Shown here: positions 10,463 through 18,240 of the stretch, in pieces
How the letters are laid out: every line of letters starts with the position of its first letter
Position numbering within the stretch: the first letter of the stretch is position 1
Origin: Devosia oryzisoli
GTDB taxonomy: Bacteria > Pseudomonadota > Alphaproteobacteria > Rhizobiales > Devosiaceae
Direction: 5' to 3'
DNA length: 64,000 nucleotides
Assembly (NCBI RefSeq): GCF_014837245.1
Contig: NZ_JACYFU010000003.1
Location: 124,001 to 188,000, forward strand
Program-made: the position numbers and the translations under genes
Notes under the pieces: generated by a model
The model's input: the letters and a program-made list of their open reading frames with translations, nothing else
The model's database searches: none
What the model was told of the DNA's origin: nothing

Positions 10463-11713
10463 ATGACCTCTCCCGGCGAAAACCTTCGGATCAATGGCGA
10501 TCGGCTCTGGGAGAGCCTGATGGAGATGGCCAAGATCGGGCCGGGGGTCGCCGGCGGGAACAATCGCCAGACGCTGACCGATGCCGACAAGGAGGGCCGG
10601 GCGCTCTTTGCCCGCTGGTGCGACGAGGCCGGCCTCACCCTGGGGGTGGACCAGATGGGTACCATGTTTGCCCGCCGCGAAGGCGAGGATCCGAGCCTTG
10701 ATCCGGTCTATGTCGGCAGCCATCTCGATACCCAGCCGACGGGCGGAAAATATGACGGTGTGTTGGGGGTGCTGGGCGGGCTCGAGCTGGTGCGTACGCT
10801 CAACGATCTGGGCATCAAGACCCGACGCCCCATCGTCGTCACCAACTGGACCAACGAGGAAGGCACCCGCTTTGCCCCGGCCATGCTGGCCTCGGGCGTC
10901 TTTGCCGGCATGCACGAGCAGGACTGGGCCTATGACCGCACCGATGCCGAGGGCAAGCGCTTCGGCGACGAACTCGAACGGATCGGCTGGAAGGGCGAGG
11001 AAGCGGTGGGCGCGCGCAAGATCCACGCCATGTTCGAGCTTCATATCGAGCAGGGGCCGATCCTCGAAGCGGAAGGCAAGGATATCGGCGTCGTCACCCA
11101 CGGGCAGGGCCTTTGGTGGCTCGAGGTGACGCTGACCGGCAAGGACGCGCATACCGGTTCGACGCCGATGACCATGCGCGTCAATGCCGGTCTCGGCATG
11201 GCGCGGGTCACCGAAGCGGTGCACCGCATCGCCATGGCGCACCAGCCCGACGCCGTGGGGGCGGTGGGGCAGGCCAATGTCTATCCCAATTCGCGCAACG
11301 TCATCCCGGGCAAGGCGGTGTTCACCATCGACATCCGCTCACCGGACCTGGGCAAGCTCACGTCCATGCGCTCGGAAATCGAGGCGGAGGCGGCGCGGAT
11401 CGCGGAAGAACTGGGACTGGGCGTCAAGATCGAGCCGGTCGGGCATTTCGACCCCGTCACCTTCGACCCGGGCTGCGTCAGCGCCGTGCGGCAAGCCGCC
11501 GAACGCCTTGGCTACTCCCATCGCGACATCGTCTCGGGCGCTGGCCACGACGCCTGCTGGATCAACCGCGTCGCCCCCACCGCCATGATCATGTGCCCCT
11601 GCGTCGATGGCCTGTCGCACAACGAGGCCGAGGAGATTTCCAAGGAATGGGCGACGGCAGGCGCGGATGTGCTGTTCCACGCGGTAGTGGAGACGGCTGG
11701 GATCGTGGAGTGA
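10463..11713 (+). CDS. M20-family beta-ureidopropionase / N-carbamoyl amino acid hydrolase
   Basis: 416 residues, Zn-dependent amidase of the AllC/HyuC group. In this operon it should hydrolyse N-carbamoyl-beta-alanine (and the isobutyrate analogue) to the beta-amino acid, CO2 and ammonia. Metal-ligand motifs are all there: GSHLDT near 85, GGKYDG, NEEGTRFAPAM with the catalytic Glu pair, LHIEQGP, and LSHNEAEE near the C-terminus; the dimerisation part holds GKDAHTGSTPM. Only a weak ribosome site (ACGAG) precedes the ATG. Substrate is inferred from context between mmsA and hydA; allantoate and L-carbamoyl amidases are close relatives. Confidence 0.9.
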   Translation: MTSPGENLRINGDRLWESLMEMAKIGPGVAGGNNRQTLTDADKEGRALFARWCDEAGLTLGVDQMGTMFARREGEDPSLDPVYVGSHLDTQPTGGKYDGVLGVLGGLELVRTLNDLGIKTRRPIVVTNWTNEEGTRFAPAMLASGVFAGMHEQDWAYDRTDAEGKRFGDELERIGWKGEEAVGARKIHAMFELHIEQGPILEAEGKDIGVVTHGQGLWWLEVTLTGKDAHTGSTPMTMRVNAGLGMARVTEAVHRIAMAHQPDAVGAVGQANVYPNSRNVIPGKAVFTIDIRSPDLGKLTSMRSEIEAEAARIAEELGLGVKIEPVGHFDPVTFDPGCVSAVRQAAERLGYSHRDIVSGAGHDACWINRVAPTAMIMCPCVDGLSHNEAEEISKEWATAGADVLFHAVVETAGIVE

Positions 11714-11733
11714 GATTCTGATGGTGCGCAAAG

Positions 11734-11861
11734 CCCCCTCACCCGTCTCGCGCTCTGCGCGATCCACCCTCTCCCCGAGAGGGAGAGGAATAAGGTCGGA
11801 CGCTTGGCCATTCTTCTCCCTCTTGGGGAGAAGGTGGCGCGCAGCGCCGGATGAGGGGGTG
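11734..11861. repeat. Palindromic repeat pair before DUF559 gene 2
   Basis: Two inverted units: 11734-11790 (CCCCTCACCC followed by CCCTCTCCCCGAGAGGGAGAGG) and 11811-11861 (TTCTCCCTCTTGGGGAGAAGG ending GGATGAGGGGG). Confidence 0.8.
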
Positions 11862-11866
11862 TCGAG

Positions 11867-12385
11867 GTGACCACCCGCCCCCGCCAATTGCGCCGCGCCG
11901 CTTCCATAGCCGAAAACCGGCTCTGGTATGTGCTGCGCAACCGGGGTTTGAACGGACTGAAGTTCGTACGGCAGATGCCGGTTGGATCGTACATCGCGGA
12001 TTTCGCCTGCCGCGAGGCGGCGTTGATCGTTGAACTCGATGGCGGGCAGCATGCGGATAGTGTCGCAGACGAGGCGAGGACTGCGTTTCTGAACCGGGAA
12101 GGCTATTCGGTTCTGCGCTTCTGGAACAACGAAGTGCTCAGCAACCGGGACGGTGTGCTGTCGACAATATTGCGGGTGATCGAAGGGTCCCCCTCACCCG
12201 ACCTCCGCTTCGCTCCGGCCACCCTCTCCCCGAGGGGGAGAGGAAGAAGAGGCGCGCGCGCTGCCGACGGCGCCAACTTTCTCAATCAGGCACGATCCGT
12301 TCTTCTCCCTCTCGGGGAGAAGGTGGCTCGCCCGCAGGGCGAGACGGATGAAGGGGCCTTGCTTACCAAAGGGAACACAGCATGA
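11867..12385 (+). CDS. DUF559 endonuclease-like protein, second copy
   Basis: GTG-started 172-residue protein. Residues 5-105 are a DUF559 domain with AENRLWYVLRNRG, FVRQMPVGSYIADFAC, ALIVELDGGQH and SVLRFWNNEVL. It is clearly related to, but roughly half different from, the copy at 9905-10450, so it is not a recent duplicate. The last 60 residues (ATLSPRGRGRRG, then LLPLGEKVARPQG) are translated palindromic repeats. The stop overlaps the hydA start (ATGA), so hydA translation may depend on this gene. Biological role unknown. Confidence 0.75.
   Translation: MTTRPRQLRRAASIAENRLWYVLRNRGLNGLKFVRQMPVGSYIADFACREAALIVELDGGQHADSVADEARTAFLNREGYSVLRFWNNEVLSNRDGVLSTILRVIEGSPSPDLRFAPATLSPRGRGRRGARAADGANFLNQARSVLLPLGEKVARPQGETDEGALLTKGNTA
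12188..12358. repeat. Palindromic repeat pair at the 3' end of DUF559 gene 2
   Basis: Units at 12188-12244 (CCCCTCACCC then CCCTCTCCCCGAGGGGGAGAGG) and, inverted, 12301-12358 (TTCTCCCTCTCGGGGAGAAGG then GACGGATGAAGGGGC). They lie inside the DUF559 reading frame just before hydA. Confidence 0.8.
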
Positions 12386-13833
12386 GCACAGTCATCAAGA
12401 ACGGCACGGTCGTCACTGCGGATCTCTCCTACGCGGCCGATGTCAGAATCGAGAACGGCACCATCGTCGAGATCGGCAAGGGCCTTTCGGGCGACGAGGT
12501 GCTCGATGCCACCGGGTGTCTCGTCATGCCGGGCGGCATCGATCCGCACACCCATCTCGAAATGCCGTTCATGGGCACCTATTCGGCCGACGATTTCGAG
12601 AGCGGGACGCGGGCGGCGTTGGCGGGGGGCACCACGATGGTGGTGGATTTCTGCCTGCCCAATCCGGACCAGTCGCTGCTGGAAGCGCTCCAGATGTGGG
12701 ACAACAAGACCGGCAAGGCCTCGACCGACTATTCCTTCCACATGGCCATCACCTGGTGGGGGGAGCAGGTGTTCAACGAGATGGCCGAGGTGGTGGATCG
12801 CGGCATCACCAGCTTCAAGCATTTCATGGCCTATAAGGGCTCGCTGATGGTGAACGACGACGAGATGTTCGCCAGCTTCCAGCGCTGCGCCGCGCTCGGC
12901 GCGCTGCCGCTGGTGCATGCCGAGAACGGCGACGTCGTCGCGGCGATGACGCAGAAACTCTTGGCCGAAGGCAATAACGGGCCGGAGGGCCACGCCTATT
13001 CGCGGCCGCCCGAAGTCGAGGGGGAAGCGACCAACCGCGCCATCATGATCGCGGACATGGCCGGCGTGCCGCTTTATGTGGTGCACACCAGCTGCGAGCA
13101 GGCGCACGAGGCGATCCGCCGGGCGCGGCAGAAGGGCATGCGGGTGTATGGCGAGCCGCTGATCCAGCATCTGGTCCTCGACGAGAGCGAATACTTCAAC
13201 CCAGACTGGGACCATGCGGCGCGACGGGTGATGTCGCCGCCGTTCCGCAACAAGCAACATCAGGATTCGCTCTGGGCCGGGCTGCAGGCGGGCTCGCTTT
13301 CCTGCGTTGCGACCGACCATTGCGCCTTCACCACCGAGCAGAAGCGCACGGGCGTGGGCAATTTTGCCAAGATTCCCAACGGCACGGGCGGGCTTGAGGA
13401 CCGATTGCCGGTGCTCTGGACAGCGGGCGTCAACACCGGCCGGCTGACGCCGAACGAGTTCGTGGCGGTCACCTCCACCAACATCGCCAAAATCCTCAAC
13501 CTCTATCCCAAAAAGGGTGCGGTGCTGGTGGGGGCCGATGCCGACCTCGTGGTCTGGGACCCCAAGGCCAAGAAGACCATTTCAGCGGGCAAGCAGCAGT
13601 CGGTGATCGACTACAACGTCTTCGAAGGTTTCGAGGTCACCGGCCTGCCGCGGTTCGTGCTGTCGCGCGGCAAGGTGTCGGTGGTGGAAAACGAGATGCG
13701 GGCGGAGCCCGGCCACGGCAAGTTTGTGGCGCGCGAAGCGAAAAACCCTGTGAACAGGGCGCTCAGCCAATGGAAGGAGATCGTCGCGCCGCGCAAGGTG
13801 GAGCGGTCTGGAATTCCGGCGACGGGGGTTTGA
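12382..13833 (+). CDS. hydA: Dihydropyrimidinase
   Basis: Zn-dependent cyclic amidohydrolase, 483 residues, opening 5,6-dihydrouracil or dihydrothymine to the N-carbamoyl-beta-amino acid. Metal ligands visible: H56 and H58 (DPHTHLE), the carboxylated lysine K152 (FMAYKGS), His in LVHAENG, His in VVHTSCEQAH, and Asp312 (ATDHCAF). It matches the hydantoinase/dihydropyrimidinase family over its full length. The start overlaps the DUF559 stop by four bases. It delivers the substrate of the M20 amidase upstream and uses the product of PreTA. Confidence 0.95.
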   Translation: MSTVIKNGTVVTADLSYAADVRIENGTIVEIGKGLSGDEVLDATGCLVMPGGIDPHTHLEMPFMGTYSADDFESGTRAALAGGTTMVVDFCLPNPDQSLLEALQMWDNKTGKASTDYSFHMAITWWGEQVFNEMAEVVDRGITSFKHFMAYKGSLMVNDDEMFASFQRCAALGALPLVHAENGDVVAAMTQKLLAEGNNGPEGHAYSRPPEVEGEATNRAIMIADMAGVPLYVVHTSCEQAHEAIRRARQKGMRVYGEPLIQHLVLDESEYFNPDWDHAARRVMSPPFRNKQHQDSLWAGLQAGSLSCVATDHCAFTTEQKRTGVGNFAKIPNGTGGLEDRLPVLWTAGVNTGRLTPNEFVAVTSTNIAKILNLYPKKGAVLVGADADLVVWDPKAKKTISAGKQQSVIDYNVFEGFEVTGLPRFVLSRGKVSVVENEMRAEPGHGKFVAREAKNPVNRALSQWKEIVAPRKVERSGIPATGV

Positions 13834-13860
13834 TGGGCGGTTCTGTGAACGTGGTGGCAT

Positions 13861-13986
13861 CCCCCTCATCCAGCCCTTCGGGCCACCTTTTCCCCGAGGG
13901 GGAGAAGAAGAGCGCTGGCGCCCTCCTGTTCCTCTCCCCCTCGGGGAGAGGGTGGATCGCGCGCAGCGCGAGACGGGTGAGGGGGG
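13861..13986. repeat. Palindromic repeat pair between hydA and the ABC ATPase gene
   Basis: Units 13861-13912 (CCCCTCATCC, TTTTCCCCGAGGGGGAGAAG) and 13927-13986 (CTCTCCCCCTCGGGGAGAGGG ending GACGGGTGAGGGGGG). The last G run lies 8 bases before the next ATG and can serve as its Shine-Dalgarno. Confidence 0.8.
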
Positions 13987-13993
13987 CGCCCGA

Positions 13994-14782
13994 ATGACCG
14001 CTGTCGTTTCCGCCCGCCATCTCGGCCTCACCTTCCGCACCAATGACGGGGACGTGGTGGCGCTGAGCGATGTCGATCTCGAGATTGGCAAGGGCGAGTT
14101 CGTTTCCTTCATCGGCCCCTCGGGCTGCGGCAAGACGACGTTTTTGCGCACCATTGCCGATCTGGAACAGCCGACCTCGGGCACGCTCACGGTCAATGGG
14201 CAGACGCCGGAGACCGCGCGTCGCGACCGCTCCTACGGCTATGTGTTCCAGGCGCCGGCGCTCTACCCCTGGCGCACCATTGAAAAGAACGTCGCCCTGC
14301 CGCTCGAGATCATGGGCTATTCGGCGCCCCAGCAGGCCGAGCGGATCGGGCGGACGCTGGACCTCGTCAATCTGTCGGGGTTCGAGAAGAAATTCCCCTG
14401 GCAGCTGTCGGGCGGCATGCAGCAGCGCGCCTCGATTGCCCGGGCCCTGGCGTTCGACGCGGATCTCCTTCTGATGGACGAGCCGTTCGGGGCGCTGGAC
14501 GAGATCGTGCGCGACCATCTCAATTCCGAATTGCTCAAACTCTGGGCCGCGACGGGCAAGACCATCTGTTTCGTGACGCACTCCATTCCCGAGGCGGTGT
14601 ACCTCTCCACCAAGATCGTCGTCATGTCGCCGCGGCCGGGGCGGGTGACGGATGTGATCGAAAGCGACCTGCCGCGCGAACGCCCGCTCGATATCCGCGA
14701 GACGCCGGAGTTCCTGGCCATCGCCGCCCGCGTGCGCGAGGGGCTCCGGGCCGGGCATTCCTATGACGAGGGGGCTGTGTGA
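13994..14782 (+). CDS. ABC transporter ATPase, nitrate/taurine/NMT1 type
   Basis: 262-residue ATPase with Walker A GPSGCGKTT near 45, signature LSGGMQQR near 143, and Walker B LLLMDEPFGALDE. It belongs to the SsuB/TauB/ThiZ-like group that works with the two permeases and NMT1-family binding protein downstream. The ATG at 13994 is taken because in-frame sequence further upstream is repeat. Genetic context suggests import of a pyrimidine or its reduced or ring-opened derivative; thiamine precursor or riboflavin import is possible for this family. Confidence 0.9.
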   Translation: MTAVVSARHLGLTFRTNDGDVVALSDVDLEIGKGEFVSFIGPSGCGKTTFLRTIADLEQPTSGTLTVNGQTPETARRDRSYGYVFQAPALYPWRTIEKNVALPLEIMGYSAPQQAERIGRTLDLVNLSGFEKKFPWQLSGGMQQRASIARALAFDADLLLMDEPFGALDEIVRDHLNSELLKLWAATGKTICFVTHSIPEAVYLSTKIVVMSPRPGRVTDVIESDLPRERPLDIRETPEFLAIAARVREGLRAGHSYDEGAV

Positions 14783-14810
14783 TGGCGGGGGCGAGGGGCT
14801 GCGCCTTCAC

Positions 14811-14963
14811 CTCTCCCCTGAGGGGAGAGAGCTTGCCCTCGGGCTTGACCCGACGGGTCGCCGCTAAGCGGCGGGTGAGGGGTTCAGCGCCAGCTTGGAG
14901 CGCTGGGGCTTTTACAGGCTCTGAACCCCTCACCCCGGCCCTCTCCCCTCAGGGGAGAGGGAG
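14811..14963. repeat. Palindromic repeat pair between ABC ATPase and permease genes
   Basis: Units 14811-14886 (CACCTCTCCCCTGAGGGGAGAG ... GGCGGGTGAGGGG) and 14924-14963 (CCCCTCACCCC, CTCTCCCCTCAGGGGAGAGGG). The end of the second unit places AGAGGGAG five bases before the permease GTG. Confidence 0.8.
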
Positions 14964-14966
14964 TGC

Positions 14967-15887
14967 GTGCAGCGGTTGGGACAAAGCTTCATGACCCGCT
15001 TCCTGCCCATCCTCACCGTCGTCGTCGCCATCGTCCTTGTCTGGTATGCGGCGGCGATCGGGATGAATGCGGCGTGGCAGAACGACGTCTATCGGCGCGG
15101 TGACGTTGCCAATGTGCCCTTCACCCAGTTCGTGCTCGACACCTGGAGCCAGGACAAGCCGGTGCTGCCGGCGCCGCACCAGGTGGCGATCGAGGTCTGG
15201 AACGCGACGGCCATGGTGGCGCCGAATAAGCCACGCAGTCTTCTCTTTCATGCCTGGGTGACGTTTTCCGCCACCGGGCTGGGCTTTGTCATGGGCTCGC
15301 TGCTCGGGATAGGGTTGGCCGTCCTCATCGTGCACAACGAGGCGATGAACCGCTCGCTGATGCCCTGGATCGTCGCGAGCCAGACCATCCCCATCCTGGC
15401 GCTGGCGCCGCTGATCGTGGTGATCGGGTTCAACATCTTCACCGGCACCATCGGCATTCCGACCGATCCGGCGCGTCTGCTGAGCAAAGCCATCATATCG
15501 GCCTATCTCAGCTTCTTTCCGGTGGCCGTGGGCATGGTCAAAGGGTTGCGCAGCCCCGAGGCGATCCAGCTCGATCTCATGCACACCTATAATGCCACGC
15601 CGTCGCAAGTGTTCTGGAAGCTGCGCTGGCCCGCCTCGGTGCCCTATCTCTTCGCCTCGCTCAAGGTGGGGGTCGCCGCGAGCCTCGTCGGCGCCATCGT
15701 GGGCGAATTGCCCACCGGCGCGGTGGCCGGGCTCGGGGCGCGGCTCCTCGCCGGGTCCTATTACAGCCAGACGACGCAGATCTGGTCGGCGCTAGTCGTC
15801 GCCTCGATGCTGGCGGCGCTGCTGGTGGCGGCGGTGGGCGTCGTCGAAAAGCTCGTCAACCGGGCCATGGGGGCGCGTCCGGCATGA
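14967..15887 (+). CDS. ABC transporter permease 1
   Basis: Inner-membrane permease of the BPD_transp_1 family, about 306 residues, with an N-terminal membrane anchor, a periplasmic stretch of about 60 residues, then five or so membrane helices. The EAA-type cytoplasmic loop is visible as GLRSPEAIQLDLMHTYNATP near 190-210. Start may be the GTG at 14967 (good ribosome site supplied by the repeat) or the ATG at 14991. Overlaps the next permease gene by ATGA. Confidence 0.88.
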   Translation: MQRLGQSFMTRFLPILTVVVAIVLVWYAAAIGMNAAWQNDVYRRGDVANVPFTQFVLDTWSQDKPVLPAPHQVAIEVWNATAMVAPNKPRSLLFHAWVTFSATGLGFVMGSLLGIGLAVLIVHNEAMNRSLMPWIVASQTIPILALAPLIVVIGFNIFTGTIGIPTDPARLLSKAIISAYLSFFPVAVGMVKGLRSPEAIQLDLMHTYNATPSQVFWKLRWPASVPYLFASLKVGVAASLVGAIVGELPTGAVAGLGARLLAGSYYSQTTQIWSALVVASMLAALLVAAVGVVEKLVNRAMGARPA

Positions 15888-16981
15888 GCCAGCTGCAATA
15901 CTTCCTTGCCCTTCTCGCCGGCGGCGTCAGCCTGATCGGGCTGGTGTTCGGGCTCATCTCAGGCCCGCTCGAACAGGCCCTGCTGCTCAAGGCGTTCCTC
16001 GCGCTCGGCACCCTGTCGCTGGTACGGTTCCTGGTGCCGCTCGGCTTCTGGGCCGATGCCGCGCTGGCATTCCTCGGCACCGTGTCGGTGCTCACCGGCA
16101 TCGGCATCTTTTCGCCCGCCCCCGCCTTCTTCTGGCTGGCGCTGGTCGCGAGCTGGCTGTTTGCCTGGCTGTTCGTTGAACGGTTTTCGCGTGTCCTCGC
16201 CCCCGGCTGGCGGGATTCGGGCGGGCTGGGGCTCATCATCCCCATCGTCTTCGGAGTCGCGATCCTCGTGGTCTGGGAGGCGATCACCCGAGGGGCCAAC
16301 GTGCCGCAGGTGATCCTGCCGCCGCCCTCGATGATCGGGGCGCGCATTGCGAGCTCCATCCCGACGCTCTGGGCCGATTTCCAGCAGACCTTCCTCAAGG
16401 CGGTGCTGATCGGCTACCTGCTCGGCTGCGGCCTCGGCTTCGTGGTCGCCATCCTGATCGACCGCTCGCCCTTCCTCAAATCGGGCCTCCTGCCACTGGG
16501 AAACCTCGTTTCGGCGCTACCCATCGTGGGCGTGGCGCCGATCATGGTGATGTGGTTCGGCTTCGACTGGCCCTCCAAGGCCGCCGTCGTCGTCATCATG
16601 ACCTTCTTTCCCATGCTCGTGAACACGGTGGCCGGGCTCAATGCCGCCTCGGTCATCGAGCGCGACCTCATGCGCACCTATGCCGCCAGCTACTGGCAAA
16701 CCCTTATGAAGCTGCGCCTTCCCGCTGCGGGGCCCTTCATATTCAACGCCCTCAAGATCAACTCGACACTGGCCTTGATCGGCGCAATCGTAGCGGAGTT
16801 CTTCGGGACGCCCATAGTGGGAATGGGGTTCCGGATATCGACCGAAGTCGGCCGGATGAATGTCGACATGGTGTGGGCCGAAATCGCGGTGGCGGCTGTC
16901 GCGGGCTCGGTCTTTTACGGGGTGATCACGCTGGTCGAGCGGCGCGTCACCTTCTGGCATCCGTCCGTGCGCGGTGCATGA
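15884..16981 (+). CDS. ABC transporter permease 2
   Basis: 365-residue membrane protein: an extra N-terminal block of about four hydrophobic helices (residues 1-105), then a standard BPD_transp_1 permease domain with the loop AASVIERDLMRTYAASYWQT near 262-280. Couples to the same ATPase as permease 1, giving a heteromeric channel. Four-base overlap with the preceding gene indicates coupling. Confidence 0.9.
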   Translation: MSQLQYFLALLAGGVSLIGLVFGLISGPLEQALLLKAFLALGTLSLVRFLVPLGFWADAALAFLGTVSVLTGIGIFSPAPAFFWLALVASWLFAWLFVERFSRVLAPGWRDSGGLGLIIPIVFGVAILVVWEAITRGANVPQVILPPPSMIGARIASSIPTLWADFQQTFLKAVLIGYLLGCGLGFVVAILIDRSPFLKSGLLPLGNLVSALPIVGVAPIMVMWFGFDWPSKAAVVVIMTFFPMLVNTVAGLNAASVIERDLMRTYAASYWQTLMKLRLPAAGPFIFNALKINSTLALIGAIVAEFFGTPIVGMGFRISTEVGRMNVDMVWAEIAVAAVAGSVFYGVITLVERRVTFWHPSVRGA

Positions 16982-17010
16982 GGGCGGAGCCGAACGCAAG
17001 GGAACAGGGA

Positions 17011-18006
17011 ATGAAGAACACTCTTATCGGAGCATTGGCCGGGGCCATGGCTCTGGCCGCGACGGGGGCGGCCTTTGCCCAGGACAATTCGGTGACGCTG
17101 CAGCTCAAATGGGTCACCCAAGGGCAGTTCGCCGGCTACTACGTGGCGCAGGCCAAGGGCTTTTACGAGGAGGAAGGCCTCAATGTCGAAATCAAGCCGG
17201 GCGGGCCGGACATCGCGCCCGAGCAGGTGATCGCCGGCGGCGGCGCAGACGTCATCACCACGTGGATGGCGGCCGGGCTTGCCGCGCGTGAGCGGGGCGT
17301 GCCGCTGGTCAATATCGCCCAGCCGTTCAAGCAGTCGGGGCTGTTGCTCACCTGCCGCAAGGATATGGGCGTCGAGACCACCGACGATTTTCCGGGCAAG
17401 ACGCTGGGCGTCTGGTTCTTCGGCAACGAATATCCGTTCTACGCCTGGATGGCCAAGCTCGGGCTCTCGACCGAAGGCGGCGACGATGGCGTCGAGGTGC
17501 TCAAGCAAGCCTTCAACGTCGACCCGCTGATCCAGAAGCAGGCCGCCTGCATCTCGACCATGACCTACAATGAATATGGCCAGGTGCTGCGCGCCGGGCT
17601 GACGCCGGAAGAGCTGACCGTCTTCAACTATCGCGACGAAGGCGTCGGCATGCTCGAAGACGGGCTCTACGTCATGGAGGACAGCCTCAAGGACCCGGCG
17701 TTCGTCGAGAAGATGACCAAGTTCGTCCGCGCCTCGATGAAGGGCTGGGCCTATGCGCGCGAGAATCCGGAAGAAGCCGCGCAGATCGTCGTCGACAACG
17801 ACATGACCGGCTCGATGACCATGGAAGACCAGCTCTACCAGGTCCAGGAGGTCAACAAGCTGACCGAGGGCTCAACCGGCGCCCTCGATGAAGCCGATTA
17901 CCAGCAGACGGTGGATACGCTCCTTTCGGCTGTATCACCGGATAATCCGGCGATCACCAAACAGCCCGAAGGCGCCTTCACCCATGCTGTGACCGACGGC
18001 CTCTAA
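17011..18006 (+). CDS. NMT1/THI5-like ABC transporter substrate-binding protein
   Basis: 331 residues with a signal peptide (MKNTLIGALAGAMALAATG, cleavage after AFA). The mature part opens VTLQLKWVTQGQFAGYYVAQ, typical of the NMT1/THI5 family that binds pyrimidine-like or sulfonate ligands, and contains GKTLGVWFFGNEYPFYAWM. The ATG is preceded by AGGGAACAGGGA. As the last gene of the pyrimidine operon, its ligand is likely a pyrimidine base, dihydropyrimidine or ureido acid; this is inferred from context. A terminator follows. Confidence 0.9.
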   Translation: MKNTLIGALAGAMALAATGAAFAQDNSVTLQLKWVTQGQFAGYYVAQAKGFYEEEGLNVEIKPGGPDIAPEQVIAGGGADVITTWMAAGLAARERGVPLVNIAQPFKQSGLLLTCRKDMGVETTDDFPGKTLGVWFFGNEYPFYAWMAKLGLSTEGGDDGVEVLKQAFNVDPLIQKQAACISTMTYNEYGQVLRAGLTPEELTVFNYRDEGVGMLEDGLYVMEDSLKDPAFVEKMTKFVRASMKGWAYARENPEEAAQIVVDNDMTGSMTMEDQLYQVQEVNKLTEGSTGALDEADYQQTVDTLLSAVSPDNPAITKQPEGAFTHAVTDGL

Positions 18007-18025
18007 GCTCATAAGTCAATCGAAC

Positions 18026-18058
18026 AAGGGGCGGACCGCGGTTCGCCCCTTTCCTTTT
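18026..18058 (+). terminator. Terminator of the pyrimidine/ABC operon
   Basis: Stem AAGGGGCGGAC with GTTCGCCCCTT (one G-U pair) around a short loop, followed by TCCTTTTG, 20 bases after the stop of the binding-protein gene. Confidence 0.85.
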
Positions 18059-18078
18059 GTGCGCGCCCGTTCGCCCCG

Positions 18079-18103
18079 GGAACGAATCGCCACACTCACA
18101 GTT
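18079..18103 (+). promoter_or_regulatory. Possible EcfG-type (general stress sigma) promoter
   Basis: GGAAC, 16 bases, AGTT: one mismatch to the alphaproteobacterial EcfG consensus GGAAC-N16/17-CGTT. It would start transcription about 30 bases before the 24-residue membrane peptide gene. Confidence 0.45.
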
Positions 18104-18139
18104 GTTTGAACACTTGCGTCAACTGGAGAGGGCTTTCCC

Positions 18140-18214
18140 ATGAACGCTATCATCTATCTCGTCGGTCTCGTCGTGGTCGTCATGGCCATCCTGTCCTTCC
18201 TAGGGCTCAGCTGA
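18140..18214 (+). CDS. 24-residue single-helix membrane peptide
   Basis: Encodes MNAIIYLVGLVVVVMAILSF plus four residues (LGLS). The ATG follows a clear GGAGAGGGC ribosome site. The peptide is one transmembrane helix with almost no soluble part. It begins a three-gene block with a larger membrane protein and a second 25-residue helix peptide. Function unknown; stress-membrane adaptor peptides are a reasonable guess only. Confidence 0.65.
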   Translation: MNAIIYLVGLVVVVMAILSFLGLS

Positions 18215-18240
18215 GAGCGGGCCCGGGAGGACACACATCA

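Noticed and set aside
16552-17010. Upstream extension of the substrate-binding protein
   Set aside because: Overlaps permease 2 in another frame; the signal peptide and ribosome site place the start at 17011.
17306-17312. TGGTCAA half-site within the substrate-binding gene
   Set aside because: Inside coding sequence without a second half; several such single heptamers occur in coding DNA by chance.
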